Shown: in pieces, positions 32,620 to 41,259 of the stretch
Layout of the letters: each line of letters opens with the position of its first letter
Numbering within the stretch: the first letter of the stretch is position 1
NCBI GenBank assembly: GCA_014359765.1
Contig: JACIYT010000002.1
Span: forward strand, 227,674-291,673
Reading direction: 5' to 3'
From: Roseovarius sp.
GTDB lineage: Bacteria; Pseudomonadota; Alphaproteobacteria; Rhodobacterales; Rhodobacteraceae
DNA: 64,000 nt
The notes under the pieces: generated by a model
Databases searched by the model: none
Told to the model about the DNA's origin: nothing
Seen by the model: the letters and a program-made list of their open reading frames with translations, nothing else
Position numbers and translations under genes: made by a program

Positions 32620-34334
32620 GCCGCCAGATCCCCGTCCTCGAGTGCGTAGAGATCGCCAGCCCCGGTCGTGGCATTGGCGAAATGGCCGACATGCTCGGGC
32701 AGCAGCCGGGTGATGAAGACCCGCGCGAGCCGGCTGCGCGCGCCTTCCCCCTCTTCGGCCAGCGTCGCCTTGAGGTGGAAATGCGCGCCCAGAACCCGGG
32801 CAAAGCCATGCAGATAGGGCAGCGCGCCGGCGAAGCGTTCGGTCATGTCGGTTTGCCCCAGCATCCAGTCGGTCGCCTCGCGCAATGTCTCGGCGGCCTG
32901 CCAGACCTTGCCGGCGAGATCGGGCAGCGCCGCGCGCGCGGCCTCGGCCGTGGCTTCGATCTCGTCGATCAGGGCCGAGGCCGCCTCGCCCCCGTCCATC
33001 AGCTTGCGGCTCACGAGGTCCATCGCCTGAATCCCGTTGGTGCCCTCGTAGATCGCGGTCACGCGCACGTCGCGCAGGAACTGCGCCGCGCCGGTTTCCT
33101 CGATATAGCCCATCCCGCCATGGACCTGCACGCCGGTATCGGCCACGCGGATGCCGGTCTCGGTGCCGCAGACCTTGGCGATGGGGGTGAGCAGCGCCGC
33201 GCGCGCCCGCCAGTGCGGCGCGCCGGTCGCGGTCTGCATGTCGATGGCCTGCGCGCAGGCGAGGGTGATGGCGCGCGCGGCGAAGGTCTCGGCCTGCATG
33301 GAGGCCAGCATTCGCCGCACATCGGCATGTTCGAGGATCGCACCGGTGCCACCCGCGACCGGGGTGCGGCCCTGGCGGCGTTCCTGCGCATAGGCGAGCG
33401 CGTGCTGCATGGCGGCATCGGCCACGCCCACGCCCTGCCCGCCGACGCCGAGGCGCGCGTTGTTCATCATGGTGAACATGGCGCGCATCCCGTCATGTTC
33501 CTCGCCCACCAGCCAGCCAATCGCGCCGTCATACTGCATCACGCAGGTGGGCGAGCCGTGCAGGCCGAGCTTGTGTTCGAGGCTGACCACCGAGAGCGCA
33601 TTGCGCGCACCGGCATTGCCGTTTTCGTCGGGCAGGAATTTCGGCACCAGAAAGAGGCTGATACCCTTGGTTCCGGGCACCGCGTCGGGCAGCCGCGCCA
33701 GCACGAGGTGGCAGATGTTTTCGGCGAAATCGTTGTCACCCCAGGTGATGTAGATCTTCTGGCCGGTGATGGCATAGGTGCCGTCGCCATTGGGCCGGGC
33801 CTGGGTGCGCAGCGCGCCCACATCCGAACCCGCCTGCGCCTCGGTCAGGTTCATCGTGCCCGACCATTCGCCGCTGACCAGTTTCGGCAGGTAGAGCGCC
33901 TTGATCGCGTCGGAGGCGTGATGCTCGAGCGCCTCGATCTGGCCTTGCGTCATCAGCGGCGCAAGTTGCAGCGACAGGCAGGCCGCCGACATCATCTGGT
34001 TGACGGCGGTGGTCAGCACCATGGGCAGCCCCATGCCGCCATATTCGGGATCCGCGGCGATCGCGACCCAGCCGCCCTCGGCGATGGCGCGATAGCCTTC
34101 GGCAAAGCCCGGCGAGGTGCGCAGCACGCCATTCTCGAGCCTCGCGGGATGCAGGTCTCCGGCGCGTTGCAGCGGCGCGAGAACCTCCTCGCACATGCGC
34201 CCCGCCTCGGCGAGGATGGCGGCGGCCGTCTCGGGCGTGGCCTCGGCAAAGCGGTCGGTGGCCGCGACCTGCGGAAGGTCGATCACATGGTCGAAGATGA
34301 AGCGATACTCGTCCACCGGGGCGCGATAGGGCAT
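32616..34334 (-). CDS. Acyl-CoA dehydrogenase with extended C-terminal domain (DmdC/FadE-like)
   Basis: A 572-residue FAD enzyme, longer than the ~380-residue family norm. It has the N-terminal domain to about residue 160, the FAD/substrate motifs GTMNLTEAQAGSDVGALRTQA and ITGQKIYITWGDND (about 158-205), VQVHGGMGYIEETGAAQFLRD, and the catalytic-base region IYEGTNGIQAMDLVSRKL (about 430-447). A C-terminal helical domain follows to the end. This architecture occurs in 3-methylmercaptopropionyl-CoA dehydrogenase (DmdC) and related long acyl-CoA dehydrogenases. The substrate cannot be assigned. First gene of a coupled three-gene operon. Confidence 0.88.
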   Translation of the reverse strand: MPYRAPVDEYRFIFDHVIDLPQVAATDRFAEATPETAAAILAEAGRMCEEVLAPLQRAGDLHPARLENGVLRTSPGFAEGYRAIAEGGWVAIAADPEYGGMGLPMVLTTAVNQMMSAACLSLQLAPLMTQGQIEALEHHASDAIKALYLPKLVSGEWSGTMNLTEAQAGSDVGALRTQARPNGDGTYAITGQKIYITWGDNDFAENICHLVLARLPDAVPGTKGISLFLVPKFLPDENGNAGARNALSVVSLEHKLGLHGSPTCVMQYDGAIGWLVGEEHDGMRAMFTMMNNARLGVGGQGVGVADAAMQHALAYAQERRQGRTPVAGGTGAILEHADVRRMLASMQAETFAARAITLACAQAIDMQTATGAPHWRARAALLTPIAKVCGTETGIRVADTGVQVHGGMGYIEETGAAQFLRDVRVTAIYEGTNGIQAMDLVSRKLMDGGEAASALIDEIEATAEAARAALPDLAGKVWQAAETLREATDWMLGQTDMTERFAGALPYLHGFARVLGAHFHLKATLAEEGEGARSRLARVFITRLLPEHVGHFANATTGAGDLYALEDGDLAA

Positions 34335-34475
34335 GAGGGCCTCCTTGGTTCGGGCGCGGCTTGGCAGGCGGGCCGTGCCGCGCTATGGGCTTATCCGTTC
34401 GGCACAAGGTAATCAACCGCTCCATTCGGGCAACCGCAACGCTGCGTCAGGGGGCAGGAAAGGGGGGCGCAGGGA

Positions 34476-35423
34476 ATGGCGATTGCGACGCGGATATTGC
34501 GGCCCGACGCGGCCGGGCTCGCCGCTGCCGCCGCGATCTGGCGCGCGGGCGGGCTGGTCGCGCTGCCGACCGAGACGGTCTATGGCCTGGGCGCCGATGC
34601 GCGCAACGACCTGGCGGTGGCACGGATCTTCGAGGCCAAGGGGCGGCCCCGGTTCAACCCGTTGATCGTGCATGTGACGGATGCGGGTGCGGCGCGCGCG
34701 CTGGTTGCGTGGCCGGAGGCGGCGGAGCGGCTGGCCACGGCCTTCTGGCCGGGGCCTCTCACGCTGGTGCTGCCGTTGCGCGAGGGGGCGGGGGTGTCGC
34801 CGCTGGTGACGGCGGGGCTCGGCACGCTGGCGGTGCGCGTGCCCGCGCATGAGGTGGCGCGCGGCGCGCTCGCGGCCTTTGGCGGGCCGGTGGCGGCGCC
34901 CTCGGCCAATCCTTCGGGCCGAATCAGCCCGACCACGGCGGCGCATGTGCTGGCGGGGCTGTCGGGGCGGATCGAGGCGGTGATCGACGGCGGGCCTTGC
35001 GCGGTGGGGGTTGAATCGAGCATCGTGGGGCTCTGGGGCGCGCCTGTGCTGCTGCGCCCCGGCGGCGTGCCCCAGGAGGCGCTCGAAGCGGCGCTCGGCG
35101 CGCCGATGGCGGTTGCGGAGGCGGGGGACAGGCTTACCGCGCCGGGGCAGATGGCGTCGCATTACGCGCCGGGGGCGCGGGTGCGGCTCGATGCGCTGCG
35201 CGCGGCGCCGGGCGAGGCGATGCTGGGCTTTGGCGCGGTGGCGGGCGATCTCTCGTTATCGCCGTCGGGCGATCTGCGCGAGGCGGCGGCCAATCTCTTT
35301 CACCACCTGCACGCGCTCGACGCGACCGGGGTGCGCGGCATCGCCGTGGCGCCCATCCCCGAGGTGGGGCTGGGCCGGGCGATCAACGACCGGCTGCGGC
35401 GCGCGGCGGCCCCGAGGGGGTAG
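34476..35423 (+). CDS. L-threonylcarbamoyladenylate synthase (Sua5 type)
   Basis: A 315-residue protein. The YrdC/TsaC domain covers residues 1-~195: LVALPTETVYGLGADARNDLAVARIF, KGRPRFNPLIVHV and GGPVAAPSANPSGRISPTTA. The additional C-terminal Sua5 domain (~235-315) is joined by the linker containing PGQMASHYAPGARV. It makes threonylcarbamoyl-AMP for the t6A37 modification of ANN-decoding tRNAs. Divergent from the acyl-CoA dehydrogenase operon; 141 bases between the starts. Confidence 0.93.
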   Translation: MAIATRILRPDAAGLAAAAAIWRAGGLVALPTETVYGLGADARNDLAVARIFEAKGRPRFNPLIVHVTDAGAARALVAWPEAAERLATAFWPGPLTLVLPLREGAGVSPLVTAGLGTLAVRVPAHEVARGALAAFGGPVAAPSANPSGRISPTTAAHVLAGLSGRIEAVIDGGPCAVGVESSIVGLWGAPVLLRPGGVPQEALEAALGAPMAVAEAGDRLTAPGQMASHYAPGARVRLDALRAAPGEAMLGFGAVAGDLSLSPSGDLREAAANLFHHLHALDATGVRGIAVAPIPEVGLGRAINDRLRRAAAPRG

Positions 35424-35482
35424 GGTCGGGGGGCGCTCGCGCGCGGGGGCCTCGGCGGTCGTGCATGTCCTGTCCGCGGCAA

Positions 35483-35545
35483 GGGGGCGCTGCCCCCGTC
35501 GCGCTTGCGCGCGACTCCCCCGGAGTATTTCGGGAAAGATGAAGC
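35483..35545. repeat. Rhodobacterales-type dispersed intergenic repeat, copy 2
   Basis: Hairpin GGGGGC-GCT-GCCCCC (35483-35497), then a second stem GTCGCGC/GCGCGAC (35498-35515), then the 28-base block 35518-35545 identical to 18251-18278. It fills the convergent 130-base space between the Sua5-type gene and azlD. The second stem is absent from copy 1. Confidence 0.85.
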
Positions 35546-35553
35546 CCGGGGCG

Positions 35554-35880
35554 TCACCCGATGAGGGCAAGGCCCGCATAGAGTGTGCCGGCGCCTGCCG
35601 CGATGGCGAGGATGACGTTGCGGGTGAGGTAGCCGGTTGCGAGGGTGACCGCCGCCGCGATCAGGCGGGCAGGATCGGGGGCGCCGCCGGTGGCGGCGGG
35701 CCAGAGCGTGAGCGGCGCGGTGAGCGCGGGGATCAGCGCCACCGCCGTGTAACGCAGGTGCCGCAAGAGCCAGGCGGGCATGGGCCGGTCGCCCACCAGC
35801 CCCAGGAACACGAAGCGCAGCCCGAAGGTGCCGAGCCCGAGGGCGGCGATGAAGAGCCACAGATCGGCGCCCGAGATCAT
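35554..35880 (-). CDS. AzlD family branched-chain amino acid export subunit
   Basis: A 108-residue membrane protein with four hydrophobic segments, starting at ATG 35880. RFVFLGLVGDRPMPAWLLRH matches the AzlD pattern of a cytoplasmic PxW loop after the first helix; the rest is TAVALIPALTAPLTLW and AAAVTLATGYLTRNVILAI. With AzlC it forms an exporter of branched-chain amino acids or analogues. Overlaps the azlC stop by 4 bases. Confidence 0.87.
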   Translation of the reverse strand: MISGADLWLFIAALGLGTFGLRFVFLGLVGDRPMPAWLLRHLRYTAVALIPALTAPLTLWPAATGGAPDPARLIAAAVTLATGYLTRNVILAIAAGAGTLYAGLALIG

Positions 35881-36599
35881 GGCCGCCCCCCCGCCTTGTG
35901 CCGCGCGAGCATGAGCTCGACCTGCGCGCCGGTCATCATCCCCGCCAGCCCCGCGACCAGCAGGCCCAGGTTGTAGGGCAGGCCCGCCGCCAGAAGCGCG
36001 ACCGCCACCGCGACGAGCGCCGCCGCGACATGGGCGGGCGTGCGCAGCATCGGCCCGATCATCGCGAGGAAGGTGATCGGCAGCGCGAAATCGAGCGCCA
36101 GCGCCTCGGGGATGGCATCGCCCACGACCGCGCCGAGATAGGTGAAGACATACCATAGCGGGCAGATCGGTGTGACCACGCCGAAATAGTAGCGCACCCG
36201 TTCCGGCACGCTCCAGCGCGGGTTCGTCTCATAGGCGACGAAGGAGACGGTGTAGCTCTGATCGACCATGAAATAGGCGGCGAAGGCGCGTTGCCAGAGC
36301 GGGGCCGGGCCGAGATATGGCGTGAGCGAGGCCGAATACATCGCCATGCGCAGGTTGACCGCCAGCGCCGAGACGAGCGCCACCAGCGCCGGCGCGCCGT
36401 CGCTCAGGAGCTGCACGGCGGTGAATTGCGCGGCCCCCGCGATGACCAGCACCGAAAAGCCCATCACCTCGGCGATGTTCAGCCCCGCCTCGGTGCCCAC
36501 CACCCCGAAGAGCAGCGCGAAGGGCACGATCACCAGCACGAAGGGCGCGCCGTCGCGCACGCCTTGCCAATAGTGGGAATTGGTGGTTTGCCTTGACAC
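35877..36599 (-). CDS. AzlC family branched-chain amino acid export permease
   Basis: A 240-residue membrane protein. The most plausible start is GTG 36599, giving MSRQTTNSHYWQGVRDGAPF. AzlC features: PFALLFGVVGTEAGLNIAEV, MGFSVLVIAGAAQFTAVQLL, VNLRMAMYSASLTPYLG and DQSYTVSF (residues ~20-130), with about seven helices. It forms the large subunit of the AzlCD exporter. Divergent from fdhD with only 54 bases between the starts. Confidence 0.88.
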   Translation of the reverse strand: MSRQTTNSHYWQGVRDGAPFVLVIVPFALLFGVVGTEAGLNIAEVMGFSVLVIAGAAQFTAVQLLSDGAPALVALVSALAVNLRMAMYSASLTPYLGPAPLWQRAFAAYFMVDQSYTVSFVAYETNPRWSVPERVRYYFGVVTPICPLWYVFTYLGAVVGDAIPEALALDFALPITFLAMIGPMLRTPAHVAAALVAVAVALLAAGLPYNLGLLVAGLAGMMTGAQVELMLARHKAGGRP

Positions 36600-36653
36600 G
36601 AATTTCGCCCCGCTCGTCAGGATCGCGAACGGGGTATCGGAGACGGGGAGGAG

Positions 36654-37544
36654 ATGCAATTGGCCGAGCAGGTCGATCGGACCGCTTATCTGATCGCGCC
36701 CGATCCCGGTGCGGCGCGGCTCACGCGCGCGGTGGAGGGGGTGGATCATCACGGAAACCGCACCGAAATCCGGGTCGTGGAGGAGCGCCCGCTGACGATT
36801 TTCCTCAACGCGCAGGAGATCGTCACCGCGATGACCATCGGCGATTATCCGCACTATCTGGCGCTCGGGTTTCTGCGCAACCAGGGGATGCTCGCGCCGG
36901 GTGAGGCGGTGCTGGGCGTCGATTACGACGAGGATCTGGAAACGGTCGTGGTGCGCACCGACGGGCGGACCAGTTACGAGGAGAAGCTGCGCAAGAAGAC
37001 CCGCACCAGCGGTTGCGCCGTGGGCACGGTATTCGGCGACATGATGGAGGGGCTGGAGGGGGTGCGCCTGCCTGCCGTGGAGGTGCGGACCTCGGATCTC
37101 TATGCGCTGGCGGCGAAGATCAACCGCACGCCCTCGCTTTACCTTGAGGCAGGGGCGATTCACGGCACGGTGCTCTGTCAGGGGGCGCGGCCGCTCGTTT
37201 ACATGGAGGATGTGGGCCGCCACAACGCGGTGGACAAGATCGCGGGCTGGATGCTGGCCGAGGGGGTCGCGGCGGGTGACAAGCTGCTCTACACCACCGG
37301 GCGGCTGACCTCGGAGATGGTGATCAAGACGGCGATGATGGGCATTCCGGTGCTGGCCTCGCGCTCGGGCTTTACCGCCTGGGGGGTGGAGATCGCGCAG
37401 GCCGTGGGCCTCACGCTCATCGGGCGGATGCGGGGGCGGCGCTTCGTCTGCCTTGCGGGCGAAGAGCGGCTCTTGCGCGACGCGGACCCCGCCGATGTCG
37501 AGGAGGAAAGCCCCAGGCATCGCCGCAAGAGTGCCGGACGATGA
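36654..37544 (+). CDS. fdhD: Formate dehydrogenase accessory sulfurtransferase FdhD
   Basis: A 296-residue protein. ERPLTIFLNAQEIVTAMTIG (about residues 43-62) begins the core. KTRTSGCAVGTVFG (about 112-125) carries the active-site Cys; the second Cys of the usual CxxC motif is Val-Gly here. HGTVLCQGARPLVYMEDVGR and HNAVDKIAGWML (about 167-200) and YTTGRLTSEMVIKTAMMGIP follow. It transfers sulfur from IscS to the Mo centre of formate dehydrogenase. No formate dehydrogenase gene is in the window. First gene of the Mo-cofactor cluster, overlapping the next gene by 4 bases. Confidence 0.93.
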   Translation: MQLAEQVDRTAYLIAPDPGAARLTRAVEGVDHHGNRTEIRVVEERPLTIFLNAQEIVTAMTIGDYPHYLALGFLRNQGMLAPGEAVLGVDYDEDLETVVVRTDGRTSYEEKLRKKTRTSGCAVGTVFGDMMEGLEGVRLPAVEVRTSDLYALAAKINRTPSLYLEAGAIHGTVLCQGARPLVYMEDVGRHNAVDKIAGWMLAEGVAAGDKLLYTTGRLTSEMVIKTAMMGIPVLASRSGFTAWGVEIAQAVGLTLIGRMRGRRFVCLAGEERLLRDADPADVEEESPRHRRKSAGR

Positions 37545-37999
37545 GCAGCGCGTTTCAGCCGGCCCCCGAGGGTGTCGAGGACGAGATCGTGGACCTCTGG
37601 GCGCGCGCGGGGATGCTGCGCCCCTGGAACCGGCCGCTGGACGATATCGCCGCGATCCGCGCCTGCCCGCGCTCGGCGCTTCTGGTGGCGCGCGAGGGCG
37701 GGCGGCTGATTGCGAGCGTCGCGGTCGAGGATGGCGGGCACCGGGCCTGGGTCTATTACCTCTGCGCTGACCCGGAGGCGCGGGGACAGGGCTGGGGACG
37801 GCGCGCGATGCAGGCCGCAGAGGACTGGGCGCGGAGGCACGGGCAGAGCAAGCTGCAACTGCTCGTGCGTCGGTCGAACGCGCCGGTGCTGGGGTTCTAC
37901 GAACGGCTCGGCTACGAGGAAAGCGCGGTGGTCGTCTTGCAGAAATGGCTCGATCCCGAGATGGAAGCGGGTTTTCGGGGGGCACCGGATGCGCATTGA
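37541..37999 (+). CDS. GNAT family acetyltransferase (YpeA-like)
   Basis: A 152-residue N-acetyltransferase. The acetyl-CoA loop is YLCADPEARGQGWGRRAMQAAEDWA (residues ~76-100). Earlier IRACPRSALLVAREGGRLIASVAV and later FYERLGYEESAVVVLQKWL complete the GNAT fold. Resembles YpeA. Substrate unknown. It sits in the molybdenum-cofactor cluster, coupled to fdhD upstream and overlapping mobA by 11 bases downstream. Confidence 0.85.
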   Translation: MSSAFQPAPEGVEDEIVDLWARAGMLRPWNRPLDDIAAIRACPRSALLVAREGGRLIASVAVEDGGHRAWVYYLCADPEARGQGWGRRAMQAAEDWARRHGQSKLQLLVRRSNAPVLGFYERLGYEESAVVVLQKWLDPEMEAGFRGAPDAH

Positions 38000-38624
38000 T
38001 GTTCTCGGGGTGATCCTTGCCGGGGGGCAGGCCACGCGGATGGGCGGCGGCGACAAGGGGCTCCTGCCCTTGGGCGATGGCGTCATCCTCGATCATGTGC
38101 TTGCGCGTCTCGCGCCGCAGGTGGGGGCGATGGCGCTCAACGCCAATGGCGATGCGGGCCGCTTTGCGCGCTTTGGCCTGCCGGTGCTGGCCGATCCGCT
38201 GCCGGGCTATGCCGGGCCTTTGGTGGGGGTGCTGGCGGGGCTCGACTGGGCCGCCGGGCAGGGGGCCGAGAGCGTGGTGACCGTGGCCGCCGACACGCCG
38301 TTTTTCCCGCGCGATCTGGTGGCGCGCCTGCAATGGGCCGCCGAAGGCATGACGCATCGGCTGGTGCTGGCCGCCACGCCGCGCGGTGCGGAAGAGACCA
38401 GATCCATGAGCCGGGGCGGCCATGTGCGCCACCCCACATTCGGCCTCTGGCCCGTCGCCTTGCGCGACGATCTGCGCGCGGCGCTCGAGGGGGGGCTGCG
38501 CAAGGTGGTGCTCTGGACCGAAAAACACGGTGGACGCGAGGCGCTGTTCGACGAGGCGGAGGCGTTCTTCAACGTCAACACGCCCGAGGACCTGGCCGAG
38601 GCGCGGCGGAGGGCGGGCGCATGA
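37989..38624 (+). CDS. mobA: Molybdenum cofactor guanylyltransferase
   Basis: A 211-residue nucleotidyltransferase starting at ATG 37989. The GTP-binding signature VILAGGQATRMGGGDKGLLPL is at residues ~8-28. PVLADPLPGYAGPLVGVLAGLDWA and VTVAADTPFFPRDLV (metal-binding Asp) follow. It joins GMP to Mo-molybdopterin, yielding the bis-MGD cofactor required by enzymes such as SoeA. Overlaps the GNAT stop and mobB start. Confidence 0.93.
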   Translation: MRIDVLGVILAGGQATRMGGGDKGLLPLGDGVILDHVLARLAPQVGAMALNANGDAGRFARFGLPVLADPLPGYAGPLVGVLAGLDWAAGQGAESVVTVAADTPFFPRDLVARLQWAAEGMTHRLVLAATPRGAEETRSMSRGGHVRHPTFGLWPVALRDDLRAALEGGLRKVVLWTEKHGGREALFDEAEAFFNVNTPEDLAEARRRAGA

Positions 38625-39112
38625 GGGTTTACGGCGTGACCGGCTGGAAGAATGCCGGCAAGACCGGGCTGATGGAGCGGCTGGTGGCCGAGATGGTGGC
38701 GCGCGGCCTCAGCGTCTCGACCGTCAAGCACGCGCATCACGCATTCGACGTGGATCAGCCGGGGCGCGACAGCTATCGCCACCGGCAGGCGGGGGCGGGC
38801 GAGGTGCTGCTGGCGTCGCGTCAGCGGGTGGCGCTGATGCGCGAATTGCGCGGGGCGGAAGAGCCCGCGCTCGACGATCTGCTGGCGATGCTGGCGCCCT
38901 GCGATCTGGTGCTGGTCGAGGGCTACAAGCGCGACCGTCACCCCAAGATCGAGGCATTCCGCGCCGAGACGGGGCACGCGCTGATTGCGCCGGACGATCC
39001 GACGATCCGGGCGGTGGCCTCGGATGTGGCGCTCGATCTTGACCGGCCGGTGTTCGATCTCAACGACACGGGCGCGATTGCCGATTTCATCCTCGCAGAG
39101 GTCGGGCTTTGA
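38621..39112 (+). CDS. mobB: Molybdopterin-guanine dinucleotide biosynthesis adaptor MobB
   Basis: A 163-residue P-loop GTPase-like protein. Walker A GWKNAGKTGLMERLV (residues ~8-22), then STVKHAHHAFDVDQPGRDSYRHRQAGA (about 33-59) typical of MobB, and LVLVEGYKRDRHPKIEAFR (about 96-114). Thought to assist MobA. The start overlaps the mobA stop (ATGA), and its stop overlaps the following moeA fusion gene. Confidence 0.93.
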   Translation: MRVYGVTGWKNAGKTGLMERLVAEMVARGLSVSTVKHAHHAFDVDQPGRDSYRHRQAGAGEVLLASRQRVALMRELRGAEEPALDDLLAMLAPCDLVLVEGYKRDRHPKIEAFRAETGHALIAPDDPTIRAVASDVALDLDRPVFDLNDTGAIADFILAEVGL

Positions 39113-41226
39113 TCCCGTTCGACAGCTTCGCCATGCTGGACTGGTCGAGCGGCAACGATACCGGGCCGCGCCCGCGCCGCGATGCGATCTGGCTGGGATG
39201 CGTGCGGGGCGGGGTGGAGGAGGCCCCGCGCTACCTGCGCAACCGGGTCGAGGCCGAGGCGGCGCTGGTCGATCTGATCGAGGCGGAGCGCGCGGCGGGG
39301 CGGCGGCTGTTGATCGGCTGCGATTTTCCCTTCGGATTTCCGGCGGGGTTTGCTCTGCGGCTCACCGGGCGCGATGATCCGCTGGCGGTCTGGGACTGGC
39401 TGGAGGCGCGGATCGAGGATGGCCCGCGCGCCAATAAACGTTTTGACGTGGCGGGCGGGATCAACGCGCTTTTCCCCGGTATCGGCCCGTTCTGGTTCAA
39501 TGGGTTGAAGCGCGAGATTGCGGGCCTGCCGCGCCGCGACACGCGCACGGGGCACGGGATGGCCGACCGGCGGCGCGCCGACCGCGACGCGCCGGGATCG
39601 TTCAGCGCCTGGCAGATGGGCGGCGCGGGCGCGGTCGGCGGGCAGGTTCTGATCGGGTTGCCGGTGCTCAACCGGTTGCGGCGGCGCTTTGCGGGCGCGG
39701 TGGCGGTCTGGCCCTTCGAGGCGCTGGAGGCGCCCGTGGCGCTGGTCGAGGCCTGGCCGGGCCTCATCAACAGGGCCGTCAGGCGCGCCGAGGCGGCGGG
39801 CGGCATCCGCGACGCGCATCAGGTGCGGTTGATGGCGCGGGGGATGGCGCGCTTGCCCGCGGCGCGGCTGGCGGCCATGCTGTCGGTGGAGGCTGCGGAG
39901 GCCCCCGAAGAGGGGTGGATTTTCGGCCTTGGCCATGAGGAGGAGCTGATGCGCGCCTGTGACGATCCGCTTGCGCCGCCGCCCCTGCGCGACGATTGTT
40001 TCGCCTTGCCCGCGGGGGTGGAGTGGACGCCGGTCGATGAGGCGCTTGCGCTGTTGCGCGACCGGCTGCGCGCGGTGGTGGGGAAGGAGGTGTTGCCGCT
40101 GGGGCAGGCGGGGGGCCGTGTGCTGGCGGCTGACGTGACAGCCCGGCGCGCCAACCCGCCGGAGGCCAACACGGCGGTGGACGGCTATGGCTTTGCCCAT
40201 CAGAGCCTCGGGGAGGGCGATCAGGTGCTGCCCTTGGTCGAGGGCTGCGCGGCGGCGGGGGGGCCTTATCCGGGGGCTGTGCCGGAGGGGTATGCGGTGC
40301 GGGTGCTGACCGGCGCGGCGCTGCCCGAGGGCGTCGATACCGTGATCCTGCAAGAGGATGTAACCCTCGGGCAGGGGCGCATCGCCTTTCGCGGCGGGCT
40401 GCGGCGCGGGGCCAACACCCGGCGCGCGGGCGAGGATGTGGCGGCGGGCGCGGTCGTGCTCGGGGCGGGGCGCGTGCTCACGCCTGCCGATCTCGCGCTC
40501 TGCGCGGCTGTGGGACTGGCCGATCTGCCGGTTTACGAGCGGTTGCGCGTGGCGGTGATTTCCACCGGCGACGAGTTGGTGGAGCCGGGGGAAGAGGCTG
40601 CGCCGGGGCAGATCTTTGATGCCAACCGGCCGATGCTCTTGTCGCTCATCGCGCAGATGGGGCATGAGGCGGTCGATCTGGGCCGGGTGGCCGATGACCG
40701 CGCCGCCCTGCGTGCCGCTCTCGACCGGGGCGCGGGGGAGGCGGATGCGATCCTGACCTCGGGGGGCGCGTCTGCGGGGGATGAGGATCACGTCTCGGCC
40801 CTTCTGAATGCGGCGGGGGCGATGGCCGAATGGCGCGTGGCGCTCAAGCCGGGGCGGCCCTTGGCATTGGGCATGTGGGGTGGCGCGCCGGTCTTTGGCC
40901 TGCCGGGCAATCCGGTGGCGGCGCTTGTGTGTGCGCTGATTTTCGCGCGGCCCGCGCTGCGGCTCCTGTCAGGGGCGGGATGGGCCGCGCCACAGGGGTT
41001 CGACGTGCCGGCGGCCATTGCCAAGACCAAGAAGCCGGGGCGGCGCGAATTCCTGCGCGCGCGCTTGCGCGAGGGCCGTGCCGAGGTGTTCCACTCCGAA
41101 GGGTCGGGGCGGATCAGCGGGCTGAGCTGGGCCGAGGGGCTGGTGGAACTGCCCGATCACGGGCTGGAGATCCAGCCTGGCGATGCCGTGCGCTATATCC
41201 CCTTTACCAGTTTTCTTGGCGGATGA
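39109..41226 (+). CDS. moeA: MoeA molybdopterin molybdotransferase with extra N-terminal domain
   Basis: A 705-residue fusion. Residues ~305-705 are a complete MoeA: ALLRDRLRAVVGKEVLPLGQ, ANPPEANTAVDGYGFA, GAALPEGVDTVILQEDV, AVISTGDELVEPGEEAAPGQ, the catalytic SGGASAGDEDHVS (about 546) and GLPGNPVAALV (about 599). Residues 1-~295 are an additional domain opening with FAMLDWSSGND, then LIGCDFPFGFP and later WPFEALEAPVALVEAWPGLI. It resembles an RNase H-like/DUF429-type fold, but that is a guess. MoeA inserts molybdate into molybdopterin. Coupled to mobB by a 4-base overlap; last gene of the cluster. Confidence 0.88.
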   Translation: MIPFDSFAMLDWSSGNDTGPRPRRDAIWLGCVRGGVEEAPRYLRNRVEAEAALVDLIEAERAAGRRLLIGCDFPFGFPAGFALRLTGRDDPLAVWDWLEARIEDGPRANKRFDVAGGINALFPGIGPFWFNGLKREIAGLPRRDTRTGHGMADRRRADRDAPGSFSAWQMGGAGAVGGQVLIGLPVLNRLRRRFAGAVAVWPFEALEAPVALVEAWPGLINRAVRRAEAAGGIRDAHQVRLMARGMARLPAARLAAMLSVEAAEAPEEGWIFGLGHEEELMRACDDPLAPPPLRDDCFALPAGVEWTPVDEALALLRDRLRAVVGKEVLPLGQAGGRVLAADVTARRANPPEANTAVDGYGFAHQSLGEGDQVLPLVEGCAAAGGPYPGAVPEGYAVRVLTGAALPEGVDTVILQEDVTLGQGRIAFRGGLRRGANTRRAGEDVAAGAVVLGAGRVLTPADLALCAAVGLADLPVYERLRVAVISTGDELVEPGEEAAPGQIFDANRPMLLSLIAQMGHEAVDLGRVADDRAALRAALDRGAGEADAILTSGGASAGDEDHVSALLNAAGAMAEWRVALKPGRPLALGMWGGAPVFGLPGNPVAALVCALIFARPALRLLSGAGWAAPQGFDVPAAIAKTKKPGRREFLRARLREGRAEVFHSEGSGRISGLSWAEGLVELPDHGLEIQPGDAVRYIPFTSFLGG

Positions 41227-41259
41227 GAGGGAGGGCCGACGCGCCGTCTGCGGCGGATC

